This document shows, one piece after another, positions 52,835 to 63,206 of a stretch of 64,000 nt of DNA. Under the pieces are notes generated by a model. That model made no database searches, was not told the origin of the DNA, and worked only from the letters and a program-made list of their open reading frames with translations. The translations under genes were made by a program, and so were the position numbers. Source of the stretch: Leptolyngbya boryana PCC 6306. Its GTDB lineage: Bacteria > Cyanobacteriota > Cyanobacteriia > Leptolyngbyales > Leptolyngbyaceae. The stretch is from positions 390,577 to 454,576 of the forward strand of contig NZ_KB731324.1 in assembly GCF_000353285.1 (NCBI RefSeq), in the 5' to 3' direction. How positions within the stretch are numbered: the stretch's first letter is position 1; each line of letters begins with the position of its first letter.

Positions 52835-53446
52835 CTACCGAGCCGAAGTATTTTGCGTTTCGTTATAACGTCGCGCCACTTGTGCAAACTGATAATTTGT
52901 TAAGCGGCTAGCAGTCGTGAAATGCTGATTGATGATGGGTAAGCCATTCGTAACCACATTGATCAAATCAGGATTGCGTCCAAAAGCAGCTTCTCGCTGA
53001 AACAATGCTGCAACCTCTAAGTGAGCATTTACCCCACCTTCATCGAGATAAGCATTGTCGAATTGAGTCCCAGAAAGCTGAGATAACCGTGCCATTGCAG
53101 CTTGAAACTTCGCACTTGTAGCCGTTGGAAGTGTCACCCCAATCTGAGGAGCAATTTGCGTCAAATTCGCCTTTACGCCTTGCTGCTCTTTGATTTCAGC
53201 TTGGGCAAATTGTTGCACAGCTTGGTTCTTCGATTTCTGTAGTGCCAACTCACCCAGCATAATATTGCCTAAGCCAGACTGTGCTGCTTCGTTCACAAAC
53301 GCCACATCAATTAAATTCACTTGCCGCGCCGGAGTTGCAGGAACGCGAGGAGTTTGAGCCGTCGCCTGCAAAGAAAATAGAGAGCTACCAAACGCAAAAC
53401 AAAGTCCTACGATCGCGCAAAAAGCCAGAACTAAATACTTTTTCAT
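52835..53446 (-). CDS. DUF4142 exported protein
   Basis: 203 aa from ATG 53446 with AAGGAAA upstream. Signal peptide (about 1-30, ending ATAQ). A ferritin-like helical DUF4142 domain (about 45-195): IDVAFVNEAAQSGLGNIMLGELALQKSKNQAVQQFAQ, and FDNAYLDEGGVNAHLEVAALFQREA. Family function is unknown; often stress-related periplasmic proteins. Convergent with the SDR gene. Confidence 0.85.
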   Translation of the reverse strand: MKKYLVLAFCAIVGLCFAFGSSLFSLQATAQTPRVPATPARQVNLIDVAFVNEAAQSGLGNIMLGELALQKSKNQAVQQFAQAEIKEQQGVKANLTQIAPQIGVTLPTATSAKFQAAMARLSQLSGTQFDNAYLDEGGVNAHLEVAALFQREAAFGRNPDLINVVTNGLPIINQHFTTASRLTNYQFAQVARRYNETQNTSAR

Positions 53447-53575
53447 CTTGAGAGTTTCCTTGATTCCGTCTAATTTATGGGCAGCATAAAGCCGCTTCAT
53501 TCATAGTCGTAATCTGAATGAAAGTTCCCTCTCTCTCTAGAAGTGATCTATCGCCATCCTCAATCGGCTGTGAAA

Positions 53576-53631
53576 TGGGGGAACAGGGAAAATTGCTCCC
53601 CATTCCCCCAACTTGCACGATCTGACAAATC
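53576..53631 (+). repeat. Hairpin plus 31-bp repeat, copy 2
   Basis: Stem TGGGGGAA (53576-53583) / TTCCCCCA (53603-53610) overlaps the 31-bp stretch 53601-53631, which is 28/31 identical to 4675-4705. It lies between the DUF4142 and cysE genes, just after the cysE stop on the minus strand. Confidence 0.6.
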
Positions 53632-53654
53632 CAACAGGAGTGCGATATCAGAAA

Positions 53655-54428
53655 TTAAATCCCAGCGCCGTCGAGAAATTCATCAATCACGCGATCGCGC
53701 AATCGACAAGCCTCTCCATCCTGAACCGCAGCCTCTTCGACAGCAGGTTCAGAAGCTTCAGCCGCAGGCATCGCATAGCAAACAGCTAAAGAATCACGAG
53801 TTTGCAGAATCTGAATTTGTTGCTCTAAAGATTCAATACGATCGACAAGTGCCCGAATTACTTGCGCTTCTGAATCCGGCAGTCGTCCATGCTCTAACGG
53901 CTCAACTCGCTCTCCCGCCCGGTAAACAATCCGTCCCGGCACACCCACAACGGTACAATCCGAAGGCACATCGCGCAGGACAACCGATCCCGCCCCGATC
54001 CGCACATTATTACCCAGTTGGATATTGCCTAGAACTTTCGCTCCGGCTCCCACAATCACGTTTTCGCCCAGGGTCGGGTGACGCTTTCCACACTCTTTAC
54101 CAGTTCCGCCTAGCGTTACCCCTTGATAAATCAGCGCATAATCTCCGACGATCGCCGTTTCACCAATCACAACACCCATGCCGTGATCGATAAACACACC
54201 CTGTCCGATTGTTGCTCCAGGGTGAATCTCGATCCCAGTAATAAACCGGGAAATTTGCGACATAAAGCGCGGCACAAACGGAATGCCGACTTTGTACAAC
54301 CAGTGAGCGAAGCGATGGAACATCAAAGCTTGCAGCCCTGGATAGCAAAACAAAACTTCCAGCCAGTTCCGGGCAGCAGGGTCACGATCGAAAATAATTT
54401 TGAAGTCAGCAATCAGGCTTTTCAGCAC
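53655..54428 (-). CDS. cysE: Serine O-acetyltransferase
   Basis: 257 aa. Makes O-acetylserine from serine and acetyl-CoA for cysteine synthesis. N-terminal helical domain ([44 protein letters not shown]) and left-handed beta-helix hexapeptide repeats with the catalytic His ([34 protein letters not shown]). The C-terminal tail beyond about 190 is longer than in many homologues and acidic. Divergent from lysS. Confidence 0.95.
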   Translation of the reverse strand: MLKSLIADFKIIFDRDPAARNWLEVLFCYPGLQALMFHRFAHWLYKVGIPFVPRFMSQISRFITGIEIHPGATIGQGVFIDHGMGVVIGETAIVGDYALIYQGVTLGGTGKECGKRHPTLGENVIVGAGAKVLGNIQLGNNVRIGAGSVVLRDVPSDCTVVGVPGRIVYRAGERVEPLEHGRLPDSEAQVIRALVDRIESLEQQIQILQTRDSLAVCYAMPAAEASEPAVEEAAVQDGEACRLRDRVIDEFLDGAGI

Positions 54429-54603
54429 AGTGGCATCCCTATGTGGCGTGATAAGACCAAAGTTTATCTTAGCGTGTCAAGGAGCCTCATTGAGTGAAGT
54501 GATCGTGAATTTCAAAGATCGTGAATTTCAAATTGATAATTGCGATGTCCACTTCTTTGCCCGTTGCACTTCTATAATAAAAGGCTGCATTCTCTCAATT
54601 TCT

Positions 54604-56124
54604 ATGTCAGACGAACTTCGCCAAACTCGGATCGAAAAGGTTGATCAACTCAAGCAGTTGGGGATCAATCCCTATGCCTATCGCTGGGAATCAACGCACT
54701 CTGCGGCACAGTTGCAGGAAAAATTTGCTGAGTTGCCGAGCGGTGAAGAAGACCCGATCGAAGTTGCGATCGCAGGTCGGATTATGCTGCGCCGCTTCTT
54801 GGGTAAGTTGGCATTTTTTACTATTCAAGACGAAACCGGAACGATTCAGCTTTACTTAGAAAAAAAGCGGATTCAAGAAAACATGGGCGAAACTGCATTC
54901 AAGCAGCTCGATAAGCTCTCAGATGCAGGTGATTTCTTGGGCGTGAAAGGCACCATCAAGCGCACCGATAAAGGCGAATTATCGATTTACGTGAAAGAGT
55001 ACACCATCCTCACGAAGTCGCTGTTGCCCTTGCCGGATAAGTGGCATGGTTTAACAGATGTCGCAAAACGCTATCGTCAGCGCTACGTCGATTTGATTGT
55101 GAATCCTGAAGTGCGCGATACCTTCCGCAAGCGGGCTTTGATCACGGCTGGAATTCGGCGTTATTTAGATGAGCAAGGCTTTATTGAGATTGAAACGCCT
55201 GTGTTGATGAGTGAAGCGGGTGGAGCGGATGCGCGTCCGTTCATCACGTATCACAACACGATGGACATGCAGTTGTATCTGCGAATTGCGACAGAGTTGC
55301 ATCTCAAACGTTTGATTGTGGGCGGATTTGAGAAAGTGTTTGAACTGGGTCGAATTTTTAGAAATGAAGGGATTTCGACTCGGCATAATCCGGAGTTTAC
55401 GTCGATCGAGGTTTATCAAGCCTACGCTGACTATCACGACATGATGAACCTGACTGAGGCAATCATCACAACCGTGACCCAGAATGTGATCGGGACACTC
55501 AAGCTAACGTATCAAGGTGAACCCGTTGATCTGACTCCACCTTGGCGACGAGTCACGATGCATGAAATTGTGCAGGAAAAGACTGGGATCGATTTTGCAG
55601 CATTCACCGATTTAGAAGCGGCAAAGGCTGCGGCAAAAGCGGCTGGATTGCAGAATATCGAGGATTGTCCTTCGATCGGTAAATTACTCAATGAAGCGTT
55701 TGAACAAACGGTCGAAACGACCTTGATTCAACCGACATTCATTCTGGATTATCCAGTTGAAATTTCTCCGTTGGCAAAACCGCATCGATCGAAGCCCGGA
55801 CTGGTTGAACGCTTTGAATTATTTATGGTCGGTCGTGAGACTGCCAATAGTTTTTCAGAGTTAACTGATCCCTTAGATCAGCGTGAACGTTTAGAAGCTC
55901 AAGCTGCTCGAAAAGCGGCTGGAGACTTAGAAGCCCAAGGCGTTGATGAGGACTTCTTAACAGCGTTGGAATATGGGATGCCGCCAACGGGAGGTTTAGG
56001 AATTGGTATCGATCGATTAGTGATGCTGCTCACTGATGCTGCAAGTATTCGCGATGTCATTGCCTTCCCATTGCTCAAGCCGGAAAAGGTGGAGGCGGAT
56101 GAGGTGGAGAAGAAATCGAGTTAG
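54604..56124 (+). CDS. lysS: Lysyl-tRNA synthetase, class II
   Basis: 506 aa from ATG 54604; the frame is open to 54400 but the extra 68 residues do not look like the family. N-terminal OB-fold anticodon domain ([28 protein letters not shown]), then the class II core: motif 1 [21 protein letters not shown], motif 2 [23 protein letters not shown], motif 3 [13 protein letters not shown]. Standard length. Confidence 0.97.
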   Translation: MSDELRQTRIEKVDQLKQLGINPYAYRWESTHSAAQLQEKFAELPSGEEDPIEVAIAGRIMLRRFLGKLAFFTIQDETGTIQLYLEKKRIQENMGETAFKQLDKLSDAGDFLGVKGTIKRTDKGELSIYVKEYTILTKSLLPLPDKWHGLTDVAKRYRQRYVDLIVNPEVRDTFRKRALITAGIRRYLDEQGFIEIETPVLMSEAGGADARPFITYHNTMDMQLYLRIATELHLKRLIVGGFEKVFELGRIFRNEGISTRHNPEFTSIEVYQAYADYHDMMNLTEAIITTVTQNVIGTLKLTYQGEPVDLTPPWRRVTMHEIVQEKTGIDFAAFTDLEAAKAAAKAAGLQNIEDCPSIGKLLNEAFEQTVETTLIQPTFILDYPVEISPLAKPHRSKPGLVERFELFMVGRETANSFSELTDPLDQRERLEAQAARKAAGDLEAQGVDEDFLTALEYGMPPTGGLGIGIDRLVMLLTDAASIRDVIAFPLLKPEKVEADEVEKKSS

Positions 56125-56143
56125 TCGTCAACTGCGCTCAGTT

Positions 56144-56191
56144 TGGGAGTGGGAGTAGGGAGAACCTAGGCTCGGATTGCTCCCACTCCCA
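56144..56191. terminator. Perfect GGGAGT hairpin between lysS and M61 gene
   Basis: 12-bp perfect stem TGGGAGTGGGAG (56144-56155) / CTCCCACTCCCA (56180-56191), 24-nt loop. It lies between convergent genes and could terminate both directions; no strong T run. Confidence 0.6.
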
Positions 56192-56200
56192 TTATCAGAT

Positions 56201-58006
56201 TCACTTCTCAACTGAACGGCTAACTGCACTTAATGGCACACCGAGCCAGCCTTCAAAATTGCTTTGTTGTAGAGGAGAAGGTTGCTCGATCGCTTCGATC
56301 GCAAATTGTGTCGCGCGCGGAGATGCCAGTGTCAGCGATCGCGTTTTCAATTCATCGCCATGAAACAGCGTCAGTTCGATGGTATCTCCGGGTTTGTAAT
56401 CTCTTAAACGCTCCTCAAACTGACCCGGCGCAACTCGTAATCCGTCGATTGCGAGCAGTTCATCGCCCGGATCGATCCGAGCTTTCTGAGCCGGTGATCC
56501 CGCTTCAACAAACTTGATCATTTCTCGCCCGTTCTCGGTTTTTACTGTCATCCCGGTTAATGGAGGCAGCGTTGCAGCAGCAGCATTTGAACTGAGCCGT
56601 AATCCAAATCCAGCTAAGTATTCGTCAAATGGCAGTTCTTCTGTGCCGTGGAGATAGCGATCGAAGAAATTCGTCAAATCAAATCCAGCGATCGATTCAA
56701 TCACGCTCGTTAAGTCTTCTGGAGTAAAGCCGATCTCGTCTTTTCCAAACTTCTCCCACATTTGGCGCATTACATCGTCGAACGATCGCTGGTTCGCATG
56801 TTTGATCCGAATTGCCAAATCGAGCAGCAATGTCACCATCTCACCTTTGAGATAGTAAGAAATCTGAGAATTTGCGCTGTTCGCATCCGGTCGATAGAGT
56901 TTGATCCAAGCATCAAAGCTCGATTCACTTAACGGCTGAACTATCCGACCTGGCGTATTCAAATAGCGTGTAATTTCCTGACTCAAAGCATTTAAATAGG
57001 CTTTTGCATCATAGACCCCGGCTCGATACGGCAGAATCAAATCATAAAAACTGGTCGTTCCTTCGCTAAACCAGAGAGACGGGGTGTAGTTCTCACCTTC
57101 ATAGTCGAATACTTCCAAAGCTTTTGGACGAATTCGTTTTACATTCCACAAATGGAAGAATTCATGGGCAACGAGCTGGATAAAGCGATCGTATTTGTCC
57201 TTCGCTCGAAATCCCAACCGAGAATAAATCAACGAACAGCAATCTTTATGCTCCAATCCGCCAAAAGAATTCGCCGTTAAATGGAGCAGAAAGAAATAGC
57301 GATCGTAGGGCAATCCACCGAATAGTTCTGCTTCGACTTCGACCACTTTTTTCGTGTCGTGAATTAAGCGATTGAGATCGAATTTTCCTTCTCCCCAAAT
57401 CACAAATTGATGAGGTTTTCCTAACACATCAAACTCATAAGATTGATGTTTTCCAATCTCAAATGGGCTGTCAACTAATGTATCAAAATCTTTTGCAACG
57501 AATGTATTTTTCGCGATCGCGGGTAAAGCAGTGACCACTTTCCAATCTGGATATGGAGGCTCGATCATGACTTGAATCGGCTGATTCTGAAATCCTGGAA
57601 CGTAGAAAAATAGAGCAGCTCCGTTGAAATAGCCGTGATTTTCATCCAGATGATTCGTTCTGACCGTCAGTTCGTTCGCAAAAATTTGGTAACGCAGCTC
57701 GATTGAGTCTTTGCCTTCAGTTGAAATTTGATAGTGATTTTTCGCTAATTTTCGCCAGGGTGAGGCAGACTTAAAGCCTTGGAGATGCCGAGAATACTCG
57801 CGCACCAGATACGATCCCGGTGTCCAGACTGGCATTTTGAGATCGACTGTAGCAGATTGGCAATTCCGGATTTGTAGCGTCACCTCGAAAAGATGCGTCT
57901 CTGGCTGAGGCATCGCGATCGCATAATGAAGCGTGAAAGGTTTTACAGGATCGGAAACTTCTTGAGACTGCTGTGATCCTGCCCAATCAAAATCTTCACG
58001 GTTCAT
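56201..58006 (-). CDS. M61 glycyl-aminopeptidase-family metallopeptidase with PDZ domain
   Basis: 601 aa from ATG 58006 (GTG 58018 possible). N-terminal beta domain, central M61 catalytic domain with zinc motif HEFFHLWNVKRIRP (His-Glu-x-x-His near residue 280) and the downstream Glu in LWFSEGTTSFYD, then a C-terminal PDZ domain (about 505-585; GSPAQKARIDPGDELLAIDG). No signal peptide, so cytosolic. Substrates of bacterial M61 enzymes are poorly known. Confidence 0.92.
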   Translation of the reverse strand: MNREDFDWAGSQQSQEVSDPVKPFTLHYAIAMPQPETHLFEVTLQIRNCQSATVDLKMPVWTPGSYLVREYSRHLQGFKSASPWRKLAKNHYQISTEGKDSIELRYQIFANELTVRTNHLDENHGYFNGAALFFYVPGFQNQPIQVMIEPPYPDWKVVTALPAIAKNTFVAKDFDTLVDSPFEIGKHQSYEFDVLGKPHQFVIWGEGKFDLNRLIHDTKKVVEVEAELFGGLPYDRYFFLLHLTANSFGGLEHKDCCSLIYSRLGFRAKDKYDRFIQLVAHEFFHLWNVKRIRPKALEVFDYEGENYTPSLWFSEGTTSFYDLILPYRAGVYDAKAYLNALSQEITRYLNTPGRIVQPLSESSFDAWIKLYRPDANSANSQISYYLKGEMVTLLLDLAIRIKHANQRSFDDVMRQMWEKFGKDEIGFTPEDLTSVIESIAGFDLTNFFDRYLHGTEELPFDEYLAGFGLRLSSNAAAATLPPLTGMTVKTENGREMIKFVEAGSPAQKARIDPGDELLAIDGLRVAPGQFEERLRDYKPGDTIELTLFHGDELKTRSLTLASPRATQFAIEAIEQPSPLQQSNFEGWLGVPLSAVSRSVEK

Positions 58007-58122
58007 GCTGATGCTCACTTAATTCTCAAAACGGCTCTCCCCTATCATACGAATCTGATTCCAAAAATAAAACGGTGTCAGATCAATCGACCCGACACCG
58101 AAATTTCAACTCTAAAATCGAA

Positions 58123-58827
58123 CTAAGGTTTTTTGGTTGCTAACTGCATCAACTGTTTTAAATTCACTAAATGAATCACTTGCTGATCGGGATTAATTTG
58201 AATCCAGCCTTTGCTATTTAATTTTTCTAGAATCTTGCTCGTTTCCTCGGTTGAAATATCCGACACATCTGCCAAATCCTTCGCTGGAATGTTGAAAATA
58301 TCAACTCCTGATCCCGAAGTCTGTCCATAATTCTCGCCTAAGCTGACTAAGGTATTGACTAACTTGATCGCAGGCGGTTGATGTCGTAACTGAAAACGAA
58401 AATTCGTTTGGCGTAACCGTCTGACCATCAACTGCAACATACGATGATGCAACTGAGGATCTTTGAACAAGGTCTGGATAAAGCGCTGCGCCGAAATGCT
58501 CATCAGTCGGACATTCGAGAGGGCAATCACATCCGTCGATCTCGGAGATTCGTCTAAAATTGCCATTTCTCCGAAGAAATCCCCGCGCCCTAAAATTGCC
58601 AGCGTCGAAACATCTTCACCTGTTCCAGAATGTCGGCGAACCTTGACCCAGCCCGATACCACAAAATACACTGCATTGCCCCAAGCATCCTCCATCAACA
58701 CGGCTCTGCCAGAGGGGTACTCATGCTCGGTTGCGACAGAAAGTAACCAGTCTAAGGTTTCTGGATTTGCTGCCGCCAGTAACGGAAATAACTCACTGAA
58801 TACTTCGGTCTGCATTGCACGATCCAT
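58123..58827 (-). CDS. Crp/Fnr-family transcription regulator
   Basis: 234 aa (ATG 58827; ATG 58815 is also possible). cNMP-binding beta-roll (about 25-130; GNAVYFVVSGWVKVRRHSGTGEDVSTLAILGRGDFFGEMAILDESPRSTDVIAL), a long dimer helix, then winged HTH (about 175-225; IPAKDLADVSDISTEETSKILEKLNSKGWI). The PRSTDVIAL segment at the phosphate-binding cassette lacks the exact RxSA pattern, so ligand binding is open. No FNR-type cysteines. It lies 63 bp behind the CysQ-like gene. Confidence 0.9.
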   Translation of the reverse strand: MDRAMQTEVFSELFPLLAAANPETLDWLLSVATEHEYPSGRAVLMEDAWGNAVYFVVSGWVKVRRHSGTGEDVSTLAILGRGDFFGEMAILDESPRSTDVIALSNVRLMSISAQRFIQTLFKDPQLHHRMLQLMVRRLRQTNFRFQLRHQPPAIKLVNTLVSLGENYGQTSGSGVDIFNIPAKDLADVSDISTEETSKILEKLNSKGWIQINPDQQVIHLVNLKQLMQLATKKP

Positions 58828-58890
58828 GGAGAAAAGGGGTCGGTATTAACGTTCCCTTTTTTCTCACCGTGATATCTATCACAGCCAAAC

Positions 58891-59742
58891 TCAATATGAG
58901 AGTTGGGGATCAAGAACATCTCTTAAGCGCGGCAGTAAGAATTCGATCGCAGCAGGTTTGCCAATGACGATCGCTTGCTGATGCGCCAAACTCTCTAAAT
59001 CCAAAACTTCCGGCGTAAATTCAATCGGTTTGCCATCGAGATCGAGACAGACTAATCCCGCAGCTTCGGCGATCGCCATCGGAGCCACCGTGTCCCAAAT
59101 TTTGACGCGGCGATTCAAATAAATATAAACTTCGGCTTTGCCTAACACCACATTCATTACTTTCAAGCCGAAGCTACCAGGGGATCGCAAAAATTCAATT
59201 TCAGGGATCGCAGCCCCAATTTTCTCAGATGTATTTCTGAAATCCTTGTCGCCAATAATGACGCGATACGAATTCGGAGGTGAGAGCGGGCTAAAGCAAG
59301 GTTGGGGATCTGCGTTACCCAAAACTTCCCAGACTCCAAGATTTTTTCCGCCGTAGTAAAGAATGTCGTGCTCAGGAGCGTACACCCAACCCGCGATCGC
59401 ACGCTGCTGCTCTAACAGTCCAACTAAAACGGCGTAATCGGGATCGCCATGAATAAAGTCCTGCGTTCCATCCAGGGGATCAATACACCAAAATCTTGGA
59501 TAGTCAGACTGATAGCGTTTTCGAGAGTCGGCATTTTCTTCTGTGATAATGCCGTCTTGAGGGAAAAGCTGGGTAAAAAATTCAGACAGTTGGCGATCGA
59601 GCGTTTGATCCACCGTGGTGACAAAATCACCGGGCGCTTTTTGAAACACTTCAAACTTTTCAGCAGAGAGAGTTTTTGCTTGTTGTCCACACGATCGAAC
59701 AATTTGGCGAATCTCGGTCAGTTGGGCAGAATTCAGAGACAT
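58891..59742 (-). CDS. CysQ/inositol-monophosphatase-family phosphatase
   Basis: 283 aa from ATG 59742 (upstream in-frame codons not supported). Li-sensitive phosphatase fold with Glu in TEENADSRK, DPLDGTQDFIHG (metal site) and WDTVAPMAIAEAAG. Likely acts on 3'-phosphoadenosine 5'-phosphate (CysQ role in sulfate assimilation) or on inositol phosphates; cysE lies 5 kb away on the same strand. Follows the zinc-ribbon gene by 26 bp. Confidence 0.88.
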   Translation of the reverse strand: MSLNSAQLTEIRQIVRSCGQQAKTLSAEKFEVFQKAPGDFVTTVDQTLDRQLSEFFTQLFPQDGIITEENADSRKRYQSDYPRFWCIDPLDGTQDFIHGDPDYAVLVGLLEQQRAIAGWVYAPEHDILYYGGKNLGVWEVLGNADPQPCFSPLSPPNSYRVIIGDKDFRNTSEKIGAAIPEIEFLRSPGSFGLKVMNVVLGKAEVYIYLNRRVKIWDTVAPMAIAEAAGLVCLDLDGKPIEFTPEVLDLESLAHQQAIVIGKPAAIEFLLPRLRDVLDPQLSY

Positions 59743-59768
59743 GGCGGATAGTAAGGAATTTAGTGATC

Positions 59769-59948
59769 TTAACGTTTGTGGGCTTTCCAAGTGCCGCCAT
59801 AGAGATAGAAGGGATTGTCTTGACTGACTTGATTCCAGCAGTCTCGACATACAAAAATCCACTCCCCTAACTCATCGTATTGAATACGGTAGAGCACTGG
59901 AGCGGATTTGTCACAGAGCGCACATTGTTTTTCTCGGACTCGACTCAT
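59769..59948 (-). CDS. 59-aa double-CxxC zinc-ribbon protein
   Basis: ATG 59948. Two CxxC pairs (Cys9/Cys12 and Cys34/Cys37) 21 residues apart form a zinc ribbon. The end has FYLYGGTWKAHKR. It starts one base after the stop of the PIN-TRAM gene and precedes the phosphatase by 26 bp, so the three form an operon. Similar tiny proteins are conserved in cyanobacteria as far as I recall; function unknown. Confidence 0.82.
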   Translation of the reverse strand: MSRVREKQCALCDKSAPVLYRIQYDELGEWIFVCRDCWNQVSQDNPFYLYGGTWKAHKR

Positions 59949-59949
59949 T

Positions 59950-61050
59950 TCAAGCGACAGCCGATGTTTTCGGCTTGGCAAAAATCATGCGACCTGCGGA
60001 GGTCTGCAATGAACTAGTCACCACGACTTGCAGCTCACCACCAACATAACTGCGCCCATCTTCAACCACAACCATTGTGCCGTCGTTTAGATAGCCAATG
60101 CCTTGAGCAGGCTCTTTGCCTTCTCGCAAGATTTTCAGGTCGATGCTGTCGCCCGGCAAGTATGAAGGACGAATCGCTTGGGTCAAATCGTTGACATTCA
60201 AAACCGGAACTTTCTGAACCGTTGCCACTTTATTCAAGTTGTAATCCGTGGTTAAGAGCGTTGCGCTGATCTCTTGAGCCAGGCGCACCAGTTTTGCATC
60301 GACGGTTTGAATATCGTCGTAATCTGCTGAATGAATGATCACTCGATCGGGATAACTTTCTCGAACCCGATTCAAAATGTCGAGTCCACGCCGTCCGCGC
60401 ACTCGTTTTTGATCGTTGGATGCATCTGCGACTTGCTGGAGTTCTTGTAAGACAAACTGCGGCACGAGCAATTGACCTTCTAAGAATCCTGTATCTAACA
60501 GATCAGCAATTCGACCGTCAATGATGCAACTCGTATCGAGTACTTTCGTAGTCGCAGGTTTAATCGTTCCCTCAGACAAAAGCAGCGTTTCTGCACTGCT
60601 CGGATTGATTAACCGTAACAGCGATCGCCCATGCACATCCGCAAGTGACATGCCTGAAACCGAAAACATAATGCTGCCAACTACAGCAACCAGCGGTTTT
60701 AAGAATGAAAACTCTGGAGGAATCGGCAGTAAGAACGTTGGCGCAAGGAGCAAATTGGCAACGAGCAGTCCCATGACTAAGCCGATCGCGCGACTCAGAA
60801 GCGTATAAGCTGGAAGTTGACGGATTTGGCGCTCGATACGGCGGAATCCGCTTTGCGCGATTAGCCCGATCGCTAAGCCAAACATTGCCCCAAATCCCGC
60901 ACAGACCCAGCGCAGTGCATCTGGATTTGAGACTTGTTGCAGTACACTTCCCGGCAATGCTTCAATGCCATGAAAGCCAGTTCCCGCCCCTGCTAGGATG
61001 AATGAAATAATGATGATTGCGTCAAGCATAATGGGTAAGATGAGACGCAT
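59950..61050 (-). CDS. PIN-TRAM domain membrane protein (YacL-like)
   Basis: 366 aa (ATG 61050; ATG 61029 is an alternative). Four hydrophobic helices (about 8-140), a PIN domain (about 165-285) with acidic residues in VLDTSCIIDGRIAD, LQELQQVAD and LLTTDYNLNKVA, and a C-terminal TRAM domain (about 295-355). PIN domains are RNases; TRAM binds RNA. Likely a membrane-tethered RNA-acting protein. First gene of the operon with the zinc-ribbon and CysQ-like genes. Confidence 0.9.
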   Translation of the reverse strand: MRLILPIMLDAIIIISFILAGAGTGFHGIEALPGSVLQQVSNPDALRWVCAGFGAMFGLAIGLIAQSGFRRIERQIRQLPAYTLLSRAIGLVMGLLVANLLLAPTFLLPIPPEFSFLKPLVAVVGSIMFSVSGMSLADVHGRSLLRLINPSSAETLLLSEGTIKPATTKVLDTSCIIDGRIADLLDTGFLEGQLLVPQFVLQELQQVADASNDQKRVRGRRGLDILNRVRESYPDRVIIHSADYDDIQTVDAKLVRLAQEISATLLTTDYNLNKVATVQKVPVLNVNDLTQAIRPSYLPGDSIDLKILREGKEPAQGIGYLNDGTMVVVEDGRSYVGGELQVVVTSSLQTSAGRMIFAKPKTSAVA

Positions 61051-61349
61051 TTGATCGCGTCTGTACGGGAAAATTACGAGTCAAACCAAGTGCCAAGTCT
61101 CTAAGGCGAAATTAAAGACAGAAATTCGCCAGACTAGAATTTTAGAGTATGTCAGGCTTAGCGATCGGGCTTGACTTTGCACCATTATATCTTGAGAGCT
61201 TATCGATTCCTGTGTCCAAATACCGATTACATGGGAGGTTTACCGTATCTTAGTCGTAGTTTGTGATACAAATGCTGGACTTTCTGAGAGGCAACCGTCA
61301 GAGAGTTTTGAAAAACCAATATTTTGGTCTAAAAAATGAGTGAATTGTT

Positions 61350-62528
61350 ATGGAATTTAATGTTCCAACTTCCGCATATGTGCATATTCCCTTCTGTCGA
61401 AGACGTTGTTTTTATTGCGATTTTCCGATCTCGGTTGTAGGGGATCAACGAAATGGCAGGAATTCTGGAACTATTGCTCAATATATTGAAAAGCTCTGTG
61501 AAGAAATTGATCGCTCTCATGATTTTGGTGAACCGTTAAGAACTGTTTTTTTTGGCGGGGGTACGCCGTCACTTTTAGCAGTGTCACAGCTTGAGCAAAT
61601 TTTAGATAAGCTCGATCGCCGATTTGGCATTCTTTCAGATGCCGAAATTTCAATGGAAATTGATCCAGGAACGTTTGATCTCGAACAAATTAAAGGCTTC
61701 AAATCAGCGGGTGTGAATCGATTTAGTTTAGGCACTCAGGCATTTCAATCGGACATTTTGAAAGCCTGCGGAAGAACACATACAGTCGAAGATATTTACA
61801 CTTCAGTAGATCTGATCCGGCAAGCAGGAATTGAGAACTTTAGTTTGGATTTGATTTCAGGTTTGCCGCATCAAACGATCGAGAGTTGGCAAGAGTCGTT
61901 AGAGCAAGCGATCGCGCTTTCTCCCACACATTTATCCACATACGATTTAACGATCGAGCCGCAAACTCCATTTGGAAAGCAATTGAAACCGGGTGAAAAG
62001 CCGCTTCCGTCTGATGAGTTAACGGCTGATTTATACCGATTCGCACAACGCACGTTGACGAATGCGGGCTTTGAGCATTACGAAATTTCCAACTATGCGA
62101 AACCGGGATATCAATGTCAACACAATCGCGTGTATTGGGAGAATCGATCGTTTTATGGCTTTGGCATGGGAGCAACCAGCTATTTGAATGGCGATCGGGT
62201 TTCTCGCCCCCGCAAACTGAAAGAGTATTACGACTGGATTGGCACAGCACAATCTGAAGCCGAAGTAAGTCAAACTGATCTGATGTTAGATAGTTTGATG
62301 GTTGGCTTACGGCTCAAAGAAGGCATTGATTTAGCACAGTTCAAAACCCAATTTGGAGAAGCTGCGATCGCTGAAATTGTGAAATGTTTAGCACCCTATC
62401 AAACATCAAATTGGGTCGAAATCACAGCAGCAAGTATCCGACTCACTGATCCAGAAGGATTTCTATTTTCCAATGTTATTTTGACAACATTGTTCGCAGC
62501 TTTTGAAGAAGATGAGTCTACTTTTTAG
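61350..62528 (+). CDS. hemW: Radical SAM protein HemW
   Basis: 392 aa. [4Fe-4S]/SAM motif CRRRCFYCDF (Cys16, Cys20, Cys23 followed by Phe25), the CxxxCxxCxF form that separates HemW from true HemN coproporphyrinogen dehydrogenases. YVHIPFC, FFGGGTPSLL and EIDPGTFDLEQIKGFKSAGVNRFSLGTQAF fit. HemW is a heme-binding chaperone that hands heme to respiratory or other heme enzymes. It overlaps dps by 11 bp, tail to tail. Confidence 0.93.
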   Translation: MEFNVPTSAYVHIPFCRRRCFYCDFPISVVGDQRNGRNSGTIAQYIEKLCEEIDRSHDFGEPLRTVFFGGGTPSLLAVSQLEQILDKLDRRFGILSDAEISMEIDPGTFDLEQIKGFKSAGVNRFSLGTQAFQSDILKACGRTHTVEDIYTSVDLIRQAGIENFSLDLISGLPHQTIESWQESLEQAIALSPTHLSTYDLTIEPQTPFGKQLKPGEKPLPSDELTADLYRFAQRTLTNAGFEHYEISNYAKPGYQCQHNRVYWENRSFYGFGMGATSYLNGDRVSRPRKLKEYYDWIGTAQSEAEVSQTDLMLDSLMVGLRLKEGIDLAQFKTQFGEAAIAEIVKCLAPYQTSNWVEITAASIRLTDPEGFLFSNVILTTLFAAFEEDESTF

Positions 62529-63084
62529 ACTTTTTCTTACCGTTGGTTGCTTTTGTTTCTGCTGAACTTCCGTTAGTTGAAACTGGAGTTCCCTCAGCTT
62601 GCAAATGTGCTTCTAGAAACCACAGACGTTTGTCGATCGCTCTTGAGATCTCAGTATATAAATCTGCTGTGTCTGCATCTCCGAGATCGTCTGTTTCCGA
62701 AATCCCATCTCGTAATAGTTTTGCGTAGGGTGCATACCGATCTGCTAAAGCAGTCAGATGAGATTTTCCGTCAAAAATATCGATCGGATATTCGGGGATC
62801 TCCGATGTCTGCGCTGCAAGCCTTGCAGTTCCAAGCGCTGTGCCACCCAGAGCAGTCACTCTTTCAGCGACCAGATCGATAAACTCTTCCAACTCAGATG
62901 ACATTTCATCAAACAACTGATGAAGCTGATAGAAATCCATTCCCTTGACATTCCAGTGAGCCTGCTTCACTTGAGTCTTGAGATCAAGTGTATTTGCTAA
63001 GGTCTGATTCAAAATGTCGATAATTTGCGATCGAACATTCGCTGGAAGATCAATTCGCGTGAAATGAAGCGGAGTGCTACTCAT
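62518..63084 (-). CDS. Dps-family ferritin-like protein
   Basis: 188 aa. Dps helical bundle with ferroxidase residues in KQAHWNVKGMDFYQLHQLFDEMSSELEEFIDLVAERVTALGG and DVGDADTADLYTEIS-like helix 4 (DLGDADTADLYTEISRAIDKRLWFLEAHLQ). Oxidises and stores iron and protects DNA against peroxide. The C-terminal tail is Lys-rich (NGKKKSKK), which usually allows DNA binding. Promoter region shared with the exoprotein gene. Confidence 0.93.
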   Translation of the reverse strand: MSSTPLHFTRIDLPANVRSQIIDILNQTLANTLDLKTQVKQAHWNVKGMDFYQLHQLFDEMSSELEEFIDLVAERVTALGGTALGTARLAAQTSEIPEYPIDIFDGKSHLTALADRYAPYAKLLRDGISETDDLGDADTADLYTEISRAIDKRLWFLEAHLQAEGTPVSTNGSSAETKATNGKKKSKK

Positions 63085-63187
63085 ATTGTTTTTTCTGAAT
63101 GTTTCCTAATAGTCTAATCGCAAATCGGAACTTAGGAAATCGCCAAAAAATTCCCTCCAGTCGCTCTCAATCATTGCTTACTTATAG

Positions 63188-63206
63188 TTTTGTATAGACT
63201 ACAAAA
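63188..63206. promoter_or_regulatory. Palindromic operator candidate between dps and exoprotein gene
   Basis: TTTTGTA (63188-63194) - TAGAC - TACAAAA (63200-63206), a perfect 7-bp dyad in the 178-bp divergent region. Size and AT content would fit a repressor such as a Fur/PerR-type protein, but the sequence does not match a consensus I can name. Confidence 0.4.

Noticed and set aside
54400-54603. 68-codon upstream extension of lysS
   Set aside because: The added residues do not resemble LysS, and they would overlap cys[10 protein letters not shown] is a normal start.
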